From: Bacteroidota bacterium
GTDB taxonomy: Bacteria; Bacteroidota; Bacteroidia; Chitinophagales; Saprospiraceae
NCBI GenBank assembly: GCA_018222965.1
Contig: JAAEZH010000013.1
Location: forward strand, 1 to 64,000
Reading direction: 5' to 3'
Length of the DNA stretch: 64,000 nucleotides
Under the pieces are notes generated by a model. That model ran no database searches and was not told the DNA's origin. It saw nothing but the letters and a program-made list of their open reading frames with translations. Below are positions 53,573 through 62,389 of the stretch, piece by piece (position 1 is the first letter of the stretch; the number at the start of each line of letters is the position of its first letter). The position numbers and the translations under genes were made by a program.

Positions 53573-53625
53573 AGTAGTTCGTATTCTCCCTACCCAATGA
53601 TTCTCCGAAATGCCGGATATTACAT

Positions 53626-56586
53626 ATGAAAGGCACCTCTTACTTTTTAAAGCGTGATTTTTTGGCACTGAAAATGCATTCATCCAAGCCTGTAATTAGA
53701 GGGTTTTTTCTGGTTTTATTTTTGATTATCTCTTTTCAGAGTGTAGGCCAGGATTTTTTCTTTCGGCAGTACACCATTGAAGATGGCCTGCCTACTTCCA
53801 ATGTATACGACATAGGTCAGGATAAAAGAGGCTTATTGTGGTTTGGAACAGAACTGGGCTTAACTTCTTTTGATGGCCAGACCTTTCGTAATTACACCAT
53901 GGAAGATGGTCTTCCCAACAACACAGTTGCTGAAATCAGTATCGACTACCGAGACCGAATCTGGTTGTATACCTTCTCTGATAAAATTTCTTACCTGGAA
54001 AACGGAAAAGGAAAAATCATTGAAGATGAAATTCTTGCCAATTTTAGGTCATCCTATATTCAAAATTCAGCCGATAGTTCCATTTGGATATTTAGGGTAA
54101 ACAACCTGGATAAAGGTAGCGGAAGGCCCTCCCTTCGAATTGATCAGAAGGGAAATATGCGCTTAATGCCCGATTACCGGGCTACTAATATGAGTCGCCT
54201 GTTTGATCTTACTGACAGCGTGCAGTTGCTGGCCAACTTGCACAATTTCATCTACTACAAAGATTTACATGCAACAGACTCTATTGATGCAGGTCCCGGC
54301 ATCAGTAATCGGTATTGTGTAGAATTTCAAAATGCCTTGATATGCCCCTCCTATAATTATCTGGATTCCCGATACTTTATTTACAAATTCAATCCCCACA
54401 GCCGGAAGAAATCCACGCTTCTTTCAGGATACGAATCAATGTTTCAGGACAATCTCCTCCAGCAGGTGTTTGTAGATAAAAATGAAAACCTGTGGTTATT
54501 ACTTGCCGACAAACTATTGTACTTTATAATGGAGGGCGAGGAAGTTGTTGAAGTAAACGAATTGCTTAACAACAAAAAGCCCTCCAGCATTTTTGAGGAC
54601 GATGAAGGGAGTATTTGGGTTTCTACGGAGGGGGACGGGGTGTTTCAAATAGTGTCCCCCGAAATTGGTTTTTTAGATGTCAATGAAACCCTTTCCGGAC
54701 CACTTATTCGATCCATGTGTACCGATAGTACTGGCAACATATACTTGGGATACACCAATGGCAAAATCGATGTCCTCTCCCCTGATCTTAAACTGCAGAA
54801 AACATATTCTGTTGGTTCTGCACGTGTAGTAGATATTTACCTGAGCCGGGATAAGATATACGTCCTTACCGACAATACCTTTATCAGGCTATACAAAGAT
54901 GGCAATTACAAAGTACTCAGTCGATTTACCCAGCCTCTTAAACACCTCAATATTAAGGATGATGACATCTACCTTTTTTCATACAACATTTTGAAACAAC
55001 AAAGTAAGGACCAGGATTTTATAGAGTTGGATTACCCTTTAAACTATCGAATATATACTTCCCATTTTATTAATGATTCTACCCTTTGGTTGGGTACCAC
55101 TACAGGTCTGTATGTCTATGACCTCATCAATGAATCTTACATTGGTTTATTACACCCTGAAATTGCTGCCGATGTGCGATCCATCGTAGTCCAAAATGAT
55201 TCAACATACTGGATAAGTACTATGGGCCATGGAATATTTCAATACAATATATCCAGTCAAAAATTGAGATCCATTTCAAGAGAAGACGGATTGCCCGGAA
55301 ATCTGTGTCAGGATATGATCTATCAGGATGGCTATTTGTGGGTTGGGACTTCCAAAGGCTTATGCCGAATAAACCTTCGAACCAACCAGTTTGACTCGTT
55401 TAACTCTTTTCACGGATTGTCTTCCGATCAACTAATGTATCTGGGGATCAGCGGAAATAGACTGCTCGCTGCAAACGAACATGGCATAAATTCAATTCCT
55501 CTGGAAATTCGGGAACAATATGATCCTCCAAAATTCTTTATTGAATCTGTTCGGGTAAATAGCCAGCGAAAAGAAATTGATGATCTCCGGGAATTACACC
55601 ATAAACAGCAAAATATCTCCATAGACTTAAAAGGCATTTCGCTAAAAAGCAACGGAAACATTCAGTATGCATACCAGCTTATGGGCTATGACCGTAGCTG
55701 GGTTTACTCAAAATCCGGACAGGTTAACTACTCTGGTTTACCCCCTGGTAAATACACTTTTACGGCAAGGGCTAAAGGCGAAAGCACCTATTGGAGCAGA
55801 CCGGTTAGTTTTTCCTTCGTCATTGCTACGCCCTGGTGGAAAAAAGGCTGGTTCTGGATACTCCTTGGGTTAGCTTTGGTAAGCATTATCGGCTTGATTG
55901 TGCTGGGTATCTACCGCGGCATAAAAAGATCAATCCAAATTCGGAAAAAGCTGGTTGAATCCCAGCTTACAGCACTACGTGCTCAAATGAATCCGCATTT
56001 CATGTTCAATGCATTAAGTTCGATTCAGGAATTTATCAATCTCAACAATCCGCGCAAAGCAAATGACTATTTGGCACACTTTGCTTCCCTTATTCGAAAA
56101 ATTCTCGAGAATTCAGGGAAAGAGTTTATCCCCTTTCCAGAAGAATTGGAAATGCTTAATCTTTATCTAAAGCTCGAAAAAATGCGCCTCTATGGCGAAT
56201 TGGATTATGACATTGAAGTAGCCCCCAAAATACGCCCTGAAAACCTCCGGATTCCCTCCATGGTAATCCAACCTTATGTGGAAAATGCAGTCAAACATGG
56301 TCTATTCCATAAAAAGGGACCAAAAAAACTTCAGGTGCAATTTGAAATACTCGACGAAGATCACTTGCTTTGTACAGTAATAGATAATGGAATAGGAAGA
56401 AGCAGATCCGGTGAAATCCAGGCAAATGCTCAAAAACGCAGGAAAAGTTACGGAACCCGCGTTACACAGCAGCGTCTGGCTCTGCTAAATCGCTATGGAG
56501 CAGCCCCCCTCTCTGTAGAGTTCGAAGATTTGGAATCTCCCAGTGGAACGATTGTAAGACTTATAATCCCGGTTAAACATTCTTAG
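53626..56586 (+). CDS. LytS-type sensor histidine kinase with propeller sensor
   Basis: 986-residue sensor. Signal/membrane segment near 20-40; periplasmic two-component-regulator propeller with repeats such as YTIEDGLPTSNVYDIGQDKRGLLWFGT; a Y_Y_Y domain (about 640-735); a membrane helix (about 740-765); then the His_kinase/LytS core with phospho-acceptor H791 (QMNPHFMFNALSSIQEF) and ATPase N-box IQPYVENAVKHGL (about 885). It probably senses an extracellular ligand and phosphorylates the LytTR regulator encoded 32 bp downstream. The start could also be ATG 53674 (MHSSKPVIRG), which places the signal segment nearer the N-terminus. Confidence 0.92.
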   Translation: MKGTSYFLKRDFLALKMHSSKPVIRGFFLVLFLIISFQSVGQDFFFRQYTIEDGLPTSNVYDIGQDKRGLLWFGTELGLTSFDGQTFRNYTMEDGLPNNTVAEISIDYRDRIWLYTFSDKISYLENGKGKIIEDEILANFRSSYIQNSADSSIWIFRVNNLDKGSGRPSLRIDQKGNMRLMPDYRATNMSRLFDLTDSVQLLANLHNFIYYKDLHATDSIDAGPGISNRYCVEFQNALICPSYNYLDSRYFIYKFNPHSRKKSTLLSGYESMFQDNLLQQVFVDKNENLWLLLADKLLYFIMEGEEVVEVNELLNNKKPSSIFEDDEGSIWVSTEGDGVFQIVSPEIGFLDVNETLSGPLIRSMCTDSTGNIYLGYTNGKIDVLSPDLKLQKTYSVGSARVVDIYLSRDKIYVLTDNTFIRLYKDGNYKVLSRFTQPLKHLNIKDDDIYLFSYNILKQQSKDQDFIELDYPLNYRIYTSHFINDSTLWLGTTTGLYVYDLINESYIGLLHPEIAADVRSIVVQNDSTYWISTMGHGIFQYNISSQKLRSISREDGLPGNLCQDMIYQDGYLWVGTSKGLCRINLRTNQFDSFNSFHGLSSDQLMYLGISGNRLLAANEHGINSIPLEIREQYDPPKFFIESVRVNSQRKEIDDLRELHHKQQNISIDLKGISLKSNGNIQYAYQLMGYDRSWVYSKSGQVNYSGLPPGKYTFTARAKGESTYWSRPVSFSFVIATPWWKKGWFWILLGLALVSIIGLIVLGIYRGIKRSIQIRKKLVESQLTALRAQMNPHFMFNALSSIQEFINLNNPRKANDYLAHFASLIRKILENSGKEFIPFPEELEMLNLYLKLEKMRLYGELDYDIEVAPKIRPENLRIPSMVIQPYVENAVKHGLFHKKGPKKLQVQFEILDEDHLLCTVIDNGIGRSRSGEIQANAQKRRKSYGTRVTQQRLALLNRYGAAPLSVEFEDLESPSGTIVRLIIPVKHS

Positions 56587-56618
56587 CCCGGAGATAATAG
56601 TCTGTTTTTAATAGAAGT

Positions 56619-57341
56619 ATGGACCCTCTCAAAGCTGTTATCATTGATGACGAGCCCGGGAGCCGAAATAATTTGCGATTGTTATTGCAAAGCTACTGTC
56701 CCGATGTCAAAGTCCTTGGGATGGGAGAAGATGTTATTTCCGGCCTTAAGGCGATACAGGATCATCAACCCAATCTCATTTTTCTGGATATTGAAATGCC
56801 GGAAAATGATGGATTCAAACTGGTCGAATTACTGGGCGACCAACAGGATACCTATGTGATTTTTACAACGGCTTATGCCAAGTATGCCATACAGGCCATT
56901 CGCGTAGCAGCAGTGGATTACCTCCTAAAACCCATTTCAATTTCCGAATTGGAAAAAGCCGTTCAAAGAGTAAAAGATTTAAGATGTGGGAAAAAGGACC
57001 AATCAGCTCCACCCTCTGGCAGAATCGCCATTTCCCATCAGGATGGATATAGCTTTGTAGAACCAAATAAGATTATCCTGTTGCAGGCAGACCGCAGTTA
57101 CACAATTATCTACCTGGAGGATAAAAAGAAACTCATTGTAGCACGCTCATTGAGCGATTTTGAAGAAATTCTAAAGAAAAATCGATTCTTCCGTAGCCAC
57201 AGATCGTATTTGATCAATCTGGAACAGGTTCGGGAGTATGTGCGCAAAGATGGAGGATACCTGGTCATGAGTAATGGAGAAAAAGTGGTGCTTTCCCGAA
57301 AGAAGAAAGAAGAGTTTTTACAACTGTATAATATGCTTTAA
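56619..57341 (+). CDS. LytTR-family response regulator
   Basis: 240-residue regulator. Receiver domain with acidic pair D10/D11 and phosphoryl acceptor D57 (LIFLDIEMPENDG), conserved T and K in FTTAYAKYAIQAIRVAAVDYLLKPIS; C-terminal LytTR DNA-binding domain (about 140-238; FFRSHRSYLINLEQVREYVRKDG). Works with the adjacent histidine kinase. Target promoters unknown. Confidence 0.95.
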   Translation: MDPLKAVIIDDEPGSRNNLRLLLQSYCPDVKVLGMGEDVISGLKAIQDHQPNLIFLDIEMPENDGFKLVELLGDQQDTYVIFTTAYAKYAIQAIRVAAVDYLLKPISISELEKAVQRVKDLRCGKKDQSAPPSGRIAISHQDGYSFVEPNKIILLQADRSYTIIYLEDKKKLIVARSLSDFEEILKKNRFFRSHRSYLINLEQVREYVRKDGGYLVMSNGEKVVLSRKKKEEFLQLYNML

Positions 57342-57345
57342 TACA

Positions 57346-57834
57346 TTACCTCCTAACCCGCCTTAAATTGGAAATGCCAGCCAAAAAGGAAGCTGTTAGT
57401 GCCACCCAATAAGCGGGTTGCCACTCAAAACTTACCAGTTTTAAATCCTCTTCATCCAGATCTTTTCCGAGGTCAAACTGTAATAAAACCAGGCATGCTG
57501 CCGCACCCAGACCGGCTACAAGACCAATGGGGCTGTAAATATTTCGGCCGAGAATAAAGAATAAAACAAGGCCTGCAATACTCGCAAAAAAAGCAATCGA
57601 AGCATAGATGTTTCGATCCCCCGATGTTTCCCCGTCTATCATCTCCTCCGCATCATCCAGACTTAAGTCTTCATCAGCCAAAAGCCCTTTAAATTCAGGA
57701 TCTGTTCCCAGGGCCATATTTACCCCGCTAATAGCCACCACCGATTTGTTTCCGCATTTAATCTCACAAAATGTGAGTAGAAAACAAATCAAGGTGATGC
57801 CAAAACCTACGGGGGAAAGAAAACGATCTAGCAT
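57346..57834 (-). CDS. Unknown membrane protein
   Basis: 162 residues with four hydrophobic segments (about 8-24, 75-95, 100-118 and 138-155) and an acidic loop (LADEDLSLDDAEEMIDGETSG, roughly 50-70). No family recognised. Last gene of the minus-strand operon that begins with the OmpA protein; 9 bp after the esterase-like gene. Its end is 4 bp from convergent LytTR. Confidence 0.75.
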   Translation of the reverse strand: MLDRFLSPVGFGITLICFLLTFCEIKCGNKSVVAISGVNMALGTDPEFKGLLADEDLSLDDAEEMIDGETSGDRNIYASIAFFASIAGLVLFFILGRNIYSPIGLVAGLGAAACLVLLQFDLGKDLDEEDLKLVSFEWQPAYWVALTASFLAGISNLRRVRR

Positions 57835-57843
57835 GGATTTGGA

Positions 57844-59163
57844 TTAAAGTGATTGAGAGGCTTCTGTTTGATCAATGTAGACCATCACATCAAACCACTG
57901 CCCGAGATTTACCGGATTGTAGTAGTTCGATGCATTCCCGTTAAAGGTAGATCCAAACTGCATGAACATCGGATTTTCAAACATCCAGTTTATCCAACTC
58001 GATTCTCCCGGGAAATCATCAAAACGAAAATAAAAGTCTGAATATTTCGCATGGTGGAAAACCTCATTATAAGATCCTGCGATTGGTTCTGAATCGATTT
58101 TTTGCAATTTCACGCTTGCCCCGGGAAAATAGGCTCTAAACCATCCTTGTGAAAACCCAAACCCGACAGCCTGATAATCCGCCCCCAATGCATCTCGCAA
58201 AACAGAACCAAATGCTTCCCAGGCTTCCGTTTTATGAACATGCAAATTGTGCGCCCAGGCAGCCATCTTTATATCCTGTCCCAAATACTCGAGTATCCAA
58301 AGTGCATTCTCGGCCATGTACGGATCCCTCGGATTGTCGGAGCCATTGTATTGATACGCATATTGCACATCCATACATTGCTCAACAACGCGCAGTATCC
58401 GATTGATCAGGTCCATTTCCTTTTCTGAAATCACCTGCAAAAAAGCAGGCGTTCTGGATTCAATTTCATCTTTTACCCATTGGAAGTTTCCATATTCATC
58501 TGCCCAATCATCCTCATCCAACGGATCTATCTCTGTCAGCCTTCGGATGTTGTACATGCGGTAAGCAACCGAATCTGCAAAGCTTGCGTCAAGTGGTTCC
58601 AATCGATCAACCAAAGCATCCACATTGAGGCGAGGCGTCTGACAGTCAAAGCCAAAATAATGGATCTGCTCGGCAGGAGCTTTGCCATCATTATAGGCCC
58701 GCATCCATTCAAATACGGCTTTTACTTCCTCGGTCTGCCAGGTCCAGAAGATCATTTTATCTTCCATCAGAGCATCCAAATCGTGGTCTGTTCCGGTGAT
58801 ATATTCTTCAAAAAACAAAGCCTCAGAAAAGTCAGCTTCAAATCCAAAAACATTAAAATCATGTTCCTCTACCAAATACCTGAACAGGCGATCTTTAAAT
58901 TGGAAAAACTCCCGCGTACCATGGGTCGCCTCGCCCAAACCAACAATTCGAGCCTCGCCCAGACCAGCCAACCCTTCCAATTCGGCAAAAGGAGAATCCG
59001 GATCTGTTTCATTGAGCTCGTGAATAATATCATTTAACTCATCAACGCGCAGCTGTTGCGCATCGCTTAGCACAACAGGTCCCGGATCTACTATATCATC
59101 TGTTGAACAGGCACCTACAAAAAGGAAGGTTATAAACAGGGCGTACAGTCGGTAATTTTTCAT
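57844..59163 (-). CDS. Erythromycin esterase-like lipoprotein
   Basis: 439-residue exported protein with lipobox VGAC (C19) and the erythromycin-esterase/succinoglycan-biosynthesis (EreA-like) fold: GLGEATHGTREFF with E78 and H81, VFGFEADFSEALFFEEYI, and WAHNLHVHKTEA near 320. Most chromosomal homologues are not resistance enzymes, and lipidated forms act outside the cell on unknown esters. Four bases after the alpha/beta hydrolase gene, so the two hydrolases are cotranscribed. Confidence 0.87.
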   Translation of the reverse strand: MKNYRLYALFITFLFVGACSTDDIVDPGPVVLSDAQQLRVDELNDIIHELNETDPDSPFAELEGLAGLGEARIVGLGEATHGTREFFQFKDRLFRYLVEEHDFNVFGFEADFSEALFFEEYITGTDHDLDALMEDKMIFWTWQTEEVKAVFEWMRAYNDGKAPAEQIHYFGFDCQTPRLNVDALVDRLEPLDASFADSVAYRMYNIRRLTEIDPLDEDDWADEYGNFQWVKDEIESRTPAFLQVISEKEMDLINRILRVVEQCMDVQYAYQYNGSDNPRDPYMAENALWILEYLGQDIKMAAWAHNLHVHKTEAWEAFGSVLRDALGADYQAVGFGFSQGWFRAYFPGASVKLQKIDSEPIAGSYNEVFHHAKYSDFYFRFDDFPGESSWINWMFENPMFMQFGSTFNGNASNYYNPVNLGQWFDVMVYIDQTEASQSL

Positions 59164-59167
59164 CTCC

Positions 59168-59995
59168 TTAGCTTATTTTTGATTCGATCCACTGATGCAC
59201 AAAGTCCAACACCTCCCCTTTTTCAGGTTCGTTATGAATCTCGTGATACAATCCATCCCAGGCCTTGTAACTTACATCACCTTTTTGCCTTTCGGCGAAA
59301 GCCTGTGTGGCCGGCGCTGATGTAATCTGGTCTGCTGTCCCGTGCATCAACAACAAGGACAACGAAATTTGATCTTCGTATGCATCCAGCCAGTCAGAAC
59401 TTTTCAGCAGACTTAATCCCAAACCAGCCGTTATCTTAGAGTGGACCAGCGGGTCGGCTTCATAGGCGTCCACCACCGCCTGATCCCGGGACAAGTGCTC
59501 GGTTTTCAAACCGTTTCCCTGTGTAAATTTTGGAAAATACTTACCCACTACTTTTGCCGCTGCCACCATCATGGCATTTGGTTTGAATGCCAATTGAATC
59601 CAGGGGTCTGTAATGATTCCTCCCCGCGCATCATGAGTACGGCGCAACAAATAATTGAGCGCCAGATTTCCTCCCATACTATGCCCATATACAAACCAGG
59701 GGGTATCGGGGTATTTGACCTTTACCTGATCAATAAATGCCTGAGCAGTGTCCAGCAAGTGATCCAAATTTTCTGCATGTCCTCGATGCCCACTGGTTTT
59801 CCCATGCCCCAACCAGTCAAACCCGGCAAAGGCAATGTGTTTTTCATTAAAAAACCGGGCAACATGATCGTAGCGGGCAATATGTTCGCCCAATCCGTGA
59901 AACATGATCAAAACAGCCTTTGGCGCTGCCGTATCCCAGTATTGATAATAGACAGTATCTCCTTTTGGCGCTGTAAATGTTCCACTGTTTTCCAT
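59168..59995 (-). CDS. Alpha/beta hydrolase, monoacylglycerol lipase-like
   Basis: 275-residue serine hydrolase with oxyanion FHGLGEH (32-38), GFDWLGHGKTSG, nucleophile S106 in GHSMGG, Asp in LMHGTADQIT and His in GLYHEIHNE. This set matches the monoglyceride lipase/lysophospholipase group (Hydrolase_4). No signal peptide, so cytoplasmic. ATG 59995 (MENSGTF) starts one base after the OmpA stop; the frame extends upstream into the OmpA gene and is ignored. An exact palindromic-repeat copy (59287-59303) codes AFAER. Confidence 0.9.
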   Translation of the reverse strand: MENSGTFTAPKGDTVYYQYWDTAAPKAVLIMFHGLGEHIARYDHVARFFNEKHIAFAGFDWLGHGKTSGHRGHAENLDHLLDTAQAFIDQVKVKYPDTPWFVYGHSMGGNLALNYLLRRTHDARGGIITDPWIQLAFKPNAMMVAAAKVVGKYFPKFTQGNGLKTEHLSRDQAVVDAYEADPLVHSKITAGLGLSLLKSSDWLDAYEDQISLSLLLMHGTADQITSAPATQAFAERQKGDVSYKAWDGLYHEIHNEPEKGEVLDFVHQWIESKIS

Positions 59996-59996
59996 C

Positions 59997-61223
59997 TTAT
60001 TGATCGTTTTCTTTTTTCTCAAGATCTTTGCGAATTTCTTCAGGCAACTCCTCTCCCTCCCGGATCTGAATGACTTCCTGATTCTGGATTTCCTCCAGTA
60101 ATTTGTCAAATTTTTCCTGCCGAATAATCTCTGATAAAGGAATTACATCTCCGGCATTGTAATCGGAAAAACCAATGATCTTCAATTCAGTCCGCCTGTT
60201 TTCCTGATGTTCATCCTCGCTGCATTTCACCCCATTGGTGCAATCATTTACAAGCTGAGATTCTCCATATCCCCTGGCACTGATCCGCCCGGCTCCAATC
60301 TCACTGGATGAAAGGATATAATTCACAGCAGACTCGGCTCGTTTTTGCGACAAATCGAGATTGTATTTATCCTTTCCCCGGGAATCGGTGTGTGAACCAA
60401 GTTCTATGATAAGATTGGGGTTTTCCTTGAGCAGGGTGCTCACCTTATCCAACTCATAAGCCGCATCCGGACGAATATCCCACTTGTCGTAATCGTAATA
60501 AATATTTTGGATCACCAGGGTTTTATCCAGAGAGGCACTTGTCATTTCAATATTCGCCAACAGGGTTCCCAACTCATTGCCGGCAGTCAGGTTATCGGAG
60601 ACACCAGGCGCAAGATCACTGATCCCGTCGATACACAAAATACATCCATCTACATTAACGTAGGCCTCAATCCGCCTGGTAAAATACCCCTCCTTACGGA
60701 TCATAATCGTGTATTGCTTGCCTTGCTCCAGCGTATGACTGAAAGTCGGGTACGGATGTTTTTCCAACACAAGTTCTTCCTTGTCATCCGTGAGATTATA
60801 CACCTCGATCCGGGCATCGGTAATAGATTCTGCAGTTCCATCCTCCTGATATTCTTCGGCGAGAGTTACTTCCAGCCAATAGCCGGGTTCCCGTTCCATC
60901 CGAAGTTCCAGAAAAACTTTCCGTTTCCCCTCAGGCAAATTAGTGGTAAAAACCGTCGAAAAGTTCTGAAAAACCCGCTTGAATGCCTGTAATTCAAAGG
61001 ATTGATTCGCCGGAAGGCTTAAAGCAAAATGACCATCAGATGCTGTATAATCCTGAAATACCGTATCCAGTGAATACTTTTCTATAATAACCACATAAAC
61101 TTCATTCAGATACCCACGGTTATCTTCTTCAAAAGCGTAGCCTTCGACCTCAACCTCCTGGGCAAAAAGTGCCGGGAAGACTGCCAAAAACAGCAGGGCA
61201 AAAAGCCCGATTCGTTTTCTCAT
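59997..61223 (-). CDS. OmpA-family outer-membrane protein
   Basis: 408-residue envelope protein: signal peptide to about residue 21 (ending LFAQ), a CarboxypepD-regulatory/Ig-like region (about 25-200) and a C-terminal OmpA domain (about 235-350) that binds peptidoglycan (IIELGSHTDSRGKDKYNLDLSQKRAESAVNYI, ENRRTELKI). The ATG at 61223 has AGGAG five bases before it, so it is preferred to the in-frame ATG at 61235. First gene of an operon with the two hydrolases and a membrane protein. Confidence 0.92.
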   Translation of the reverse strand: MRKRIGLFALLFLAVFPALFAQEVEVEGYAFEEDNRGYLNEVYVVIIEKYSLDTVFQDYTASDGHFALSLPANQSFELQAFKRVFQNFSTVFTTNLPEGKRKVFLELRMEREPGYWLEVTLAEEYQEDGTAESITDARIEVYNLTDDKEELVLEKHPYPTFSHTLEQGKQYTIMIRKEGYFTRRIEAYVNVDGCILCIDGISDLAPGVSDNLTAGNELGTLLANIEMTSASLDKTLVIQNIYYDYDKWDIRPDAAYELDKVSTLLKENPNLIIELGSHTDSRGKDKYNLDLSQKRAESAVNYILSSSEIGAGRISARGYGESQLVNDCTNGVKCSEDEHQENRRTELKIIGFSDYNAGDVIPLSEIIRQEKFDKLLEEIQNQEVIQIREGEELPEEIRKDLEKKENDQ

Positions 61224-61278
61224 TTCTCCTTTCATTTTTTATTAGCCTCTGTCTGGAAGGTCGGTAGTTTTATGGTGT

Positions 61279-61286
61279 CGAAAATA
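61279..61286 (-). promoter_or_regulatory. Variant -7 box of the OmpA operon
   Basis: TATTTTCG on the minus strand, about 55 bases before the ATG at 61223. Confidence 0.35.
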
Positions 61287-61465
61287 GGAAATAATATTGG
61301 CAGGCGGCTTTCATGGGAGATCCCTTTTGGTCTTCTGTCAATGAAAGATTGGTAAAAACCAGCTCCGGGCCCAAAAAATTGGCAGGTCTATAAAAGGTTC
61401 ACTATCTTGACCGATCCACTATCAGCCCGGGCTTACCACAGCTCGGATAAAACACGAGAGCTTAC

Positions 61466-62389
61466 ATGCGAATAGTCTTTATGGGAACGCCCGATTTTGC
61501 TGTTCCGTCCCTTGCCACCCTTGTAGAAAATGGATTTGAAGTTGTTGGCGTCATTACGGCAACCGACAAAATGGGGGGAAGAGGCAAGAAAGTCCTGATC
61601 GAATCGGCCGTCAAAAAATATGCCCGCTCCAAAGGTTTACCCATCCTCCAGCCCCCTAACCTGAAGGATCCGACTTTCGTCGAAAATCTTCGCGCCCTGC
61701 AGGCAGATTTACAGGTTGTGGTCGCATTCCGCATGTTGCCGGAAGTTGTTTGGGATATGCCCGCTATTGGCACCATTAACCTGCACGCCTCTCTGCTGCC
61801 AAAATATCGAGGGGCAGCTCCGATTAACTGGGCAATCATTCATGGGGAAACGGAAACGGGTGTTACCACATTTTTCCTGAAACACGAAATTGATACCGGC
61901 GATTTGTTGCTTCAAAGACGCATGGCCATTAATGAGGATGACACGGCAGGCGACTTACACGACCGACTCATGGATCTGGGGTCTGAAGTCGTTTTGGAGA
62001 GCGTAAAAATGATAGAATCCGGGGATTATGAGTTGCAACCGCAGGACAATAGTCAGGTAAGTAAAGCTCCAAAAATATTCCAGGAAACCTGTGAAATCAA
62101 CTTTGACCAGACAACCAAAAAGGTTTATGATTTTATACGGGGAATGAGCCCCTATCCTACCGCCTGGACCACACTCGACGAAAAGAAGCTAAAAATTCTC
62201 AAAGCTTGTCCGGTTTATGAAGAACCGGGAAAATCGCCCGGGAAAATCACAACCGATAATAAAGATTATCTTCGATTTGCCACCGTTGATGGTCAAATTG
62301 ATGTATTAGAATTACAGCTTGCCGGCCGCAAGCGAATGAATGTCAAAGACTTTCTAAACGGCTACACTATCAAAAACCCGGAACAATGA
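61466..62389 (+). CDS. fmt: Methionyl-tRNA formyltransferase
   Basis: 307-residue enzyme that formylates initiator methionyl-tRNA. MRIVFMGTPDFAVPSL at the start, catalytic N, H and D in INLHASLLPKYRGAAPINWA and HEIDTGDLLL, and a C-terminal tRNA-binding domain (about 205-300, RGMSPYPTAWTTL). Normal length. The stop overlaps the start of the symporter gene by 4 bp (ATGA). Confidence 0.96.
   Translation: MRIVFMGTPDFAVPSLATLVENGFEVVGVITATDKMGGRGKKVLIESAVKKYARSKGLPILQPPNLKDPTFVENLRALQADLQVVVAFRMLPEVVWDMPAIGTINLHASLLPKYRGAAPINWAIIHGETETGVTTFFLKHEIDTGDLLLQRRMAINEDDTAGDLHDRLMDLGSEVVLESVKMIESGDYELQPQDNSQVSKAPKIFQETCEINFDQTTKKVYDFIRGMSPYPTAWTTLDEKKLKILKACPVYEEPGKSPGKITTDNKDYLRFATVDGQIDVLELQLAGRKRMNVKDFLNGYTIKNPEQ

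Noticed and set aside
57844-59163. Macrolide resistance gene
   Set aside because: Only the fold is supported; most lipidated chromosomal homologues have no shown link to resistance.
59441-60073. 210-codon plus-strand frame across the hydrolase/OmpA junction
   Set aside because: Antisense to two certain genes; no domain recognised.
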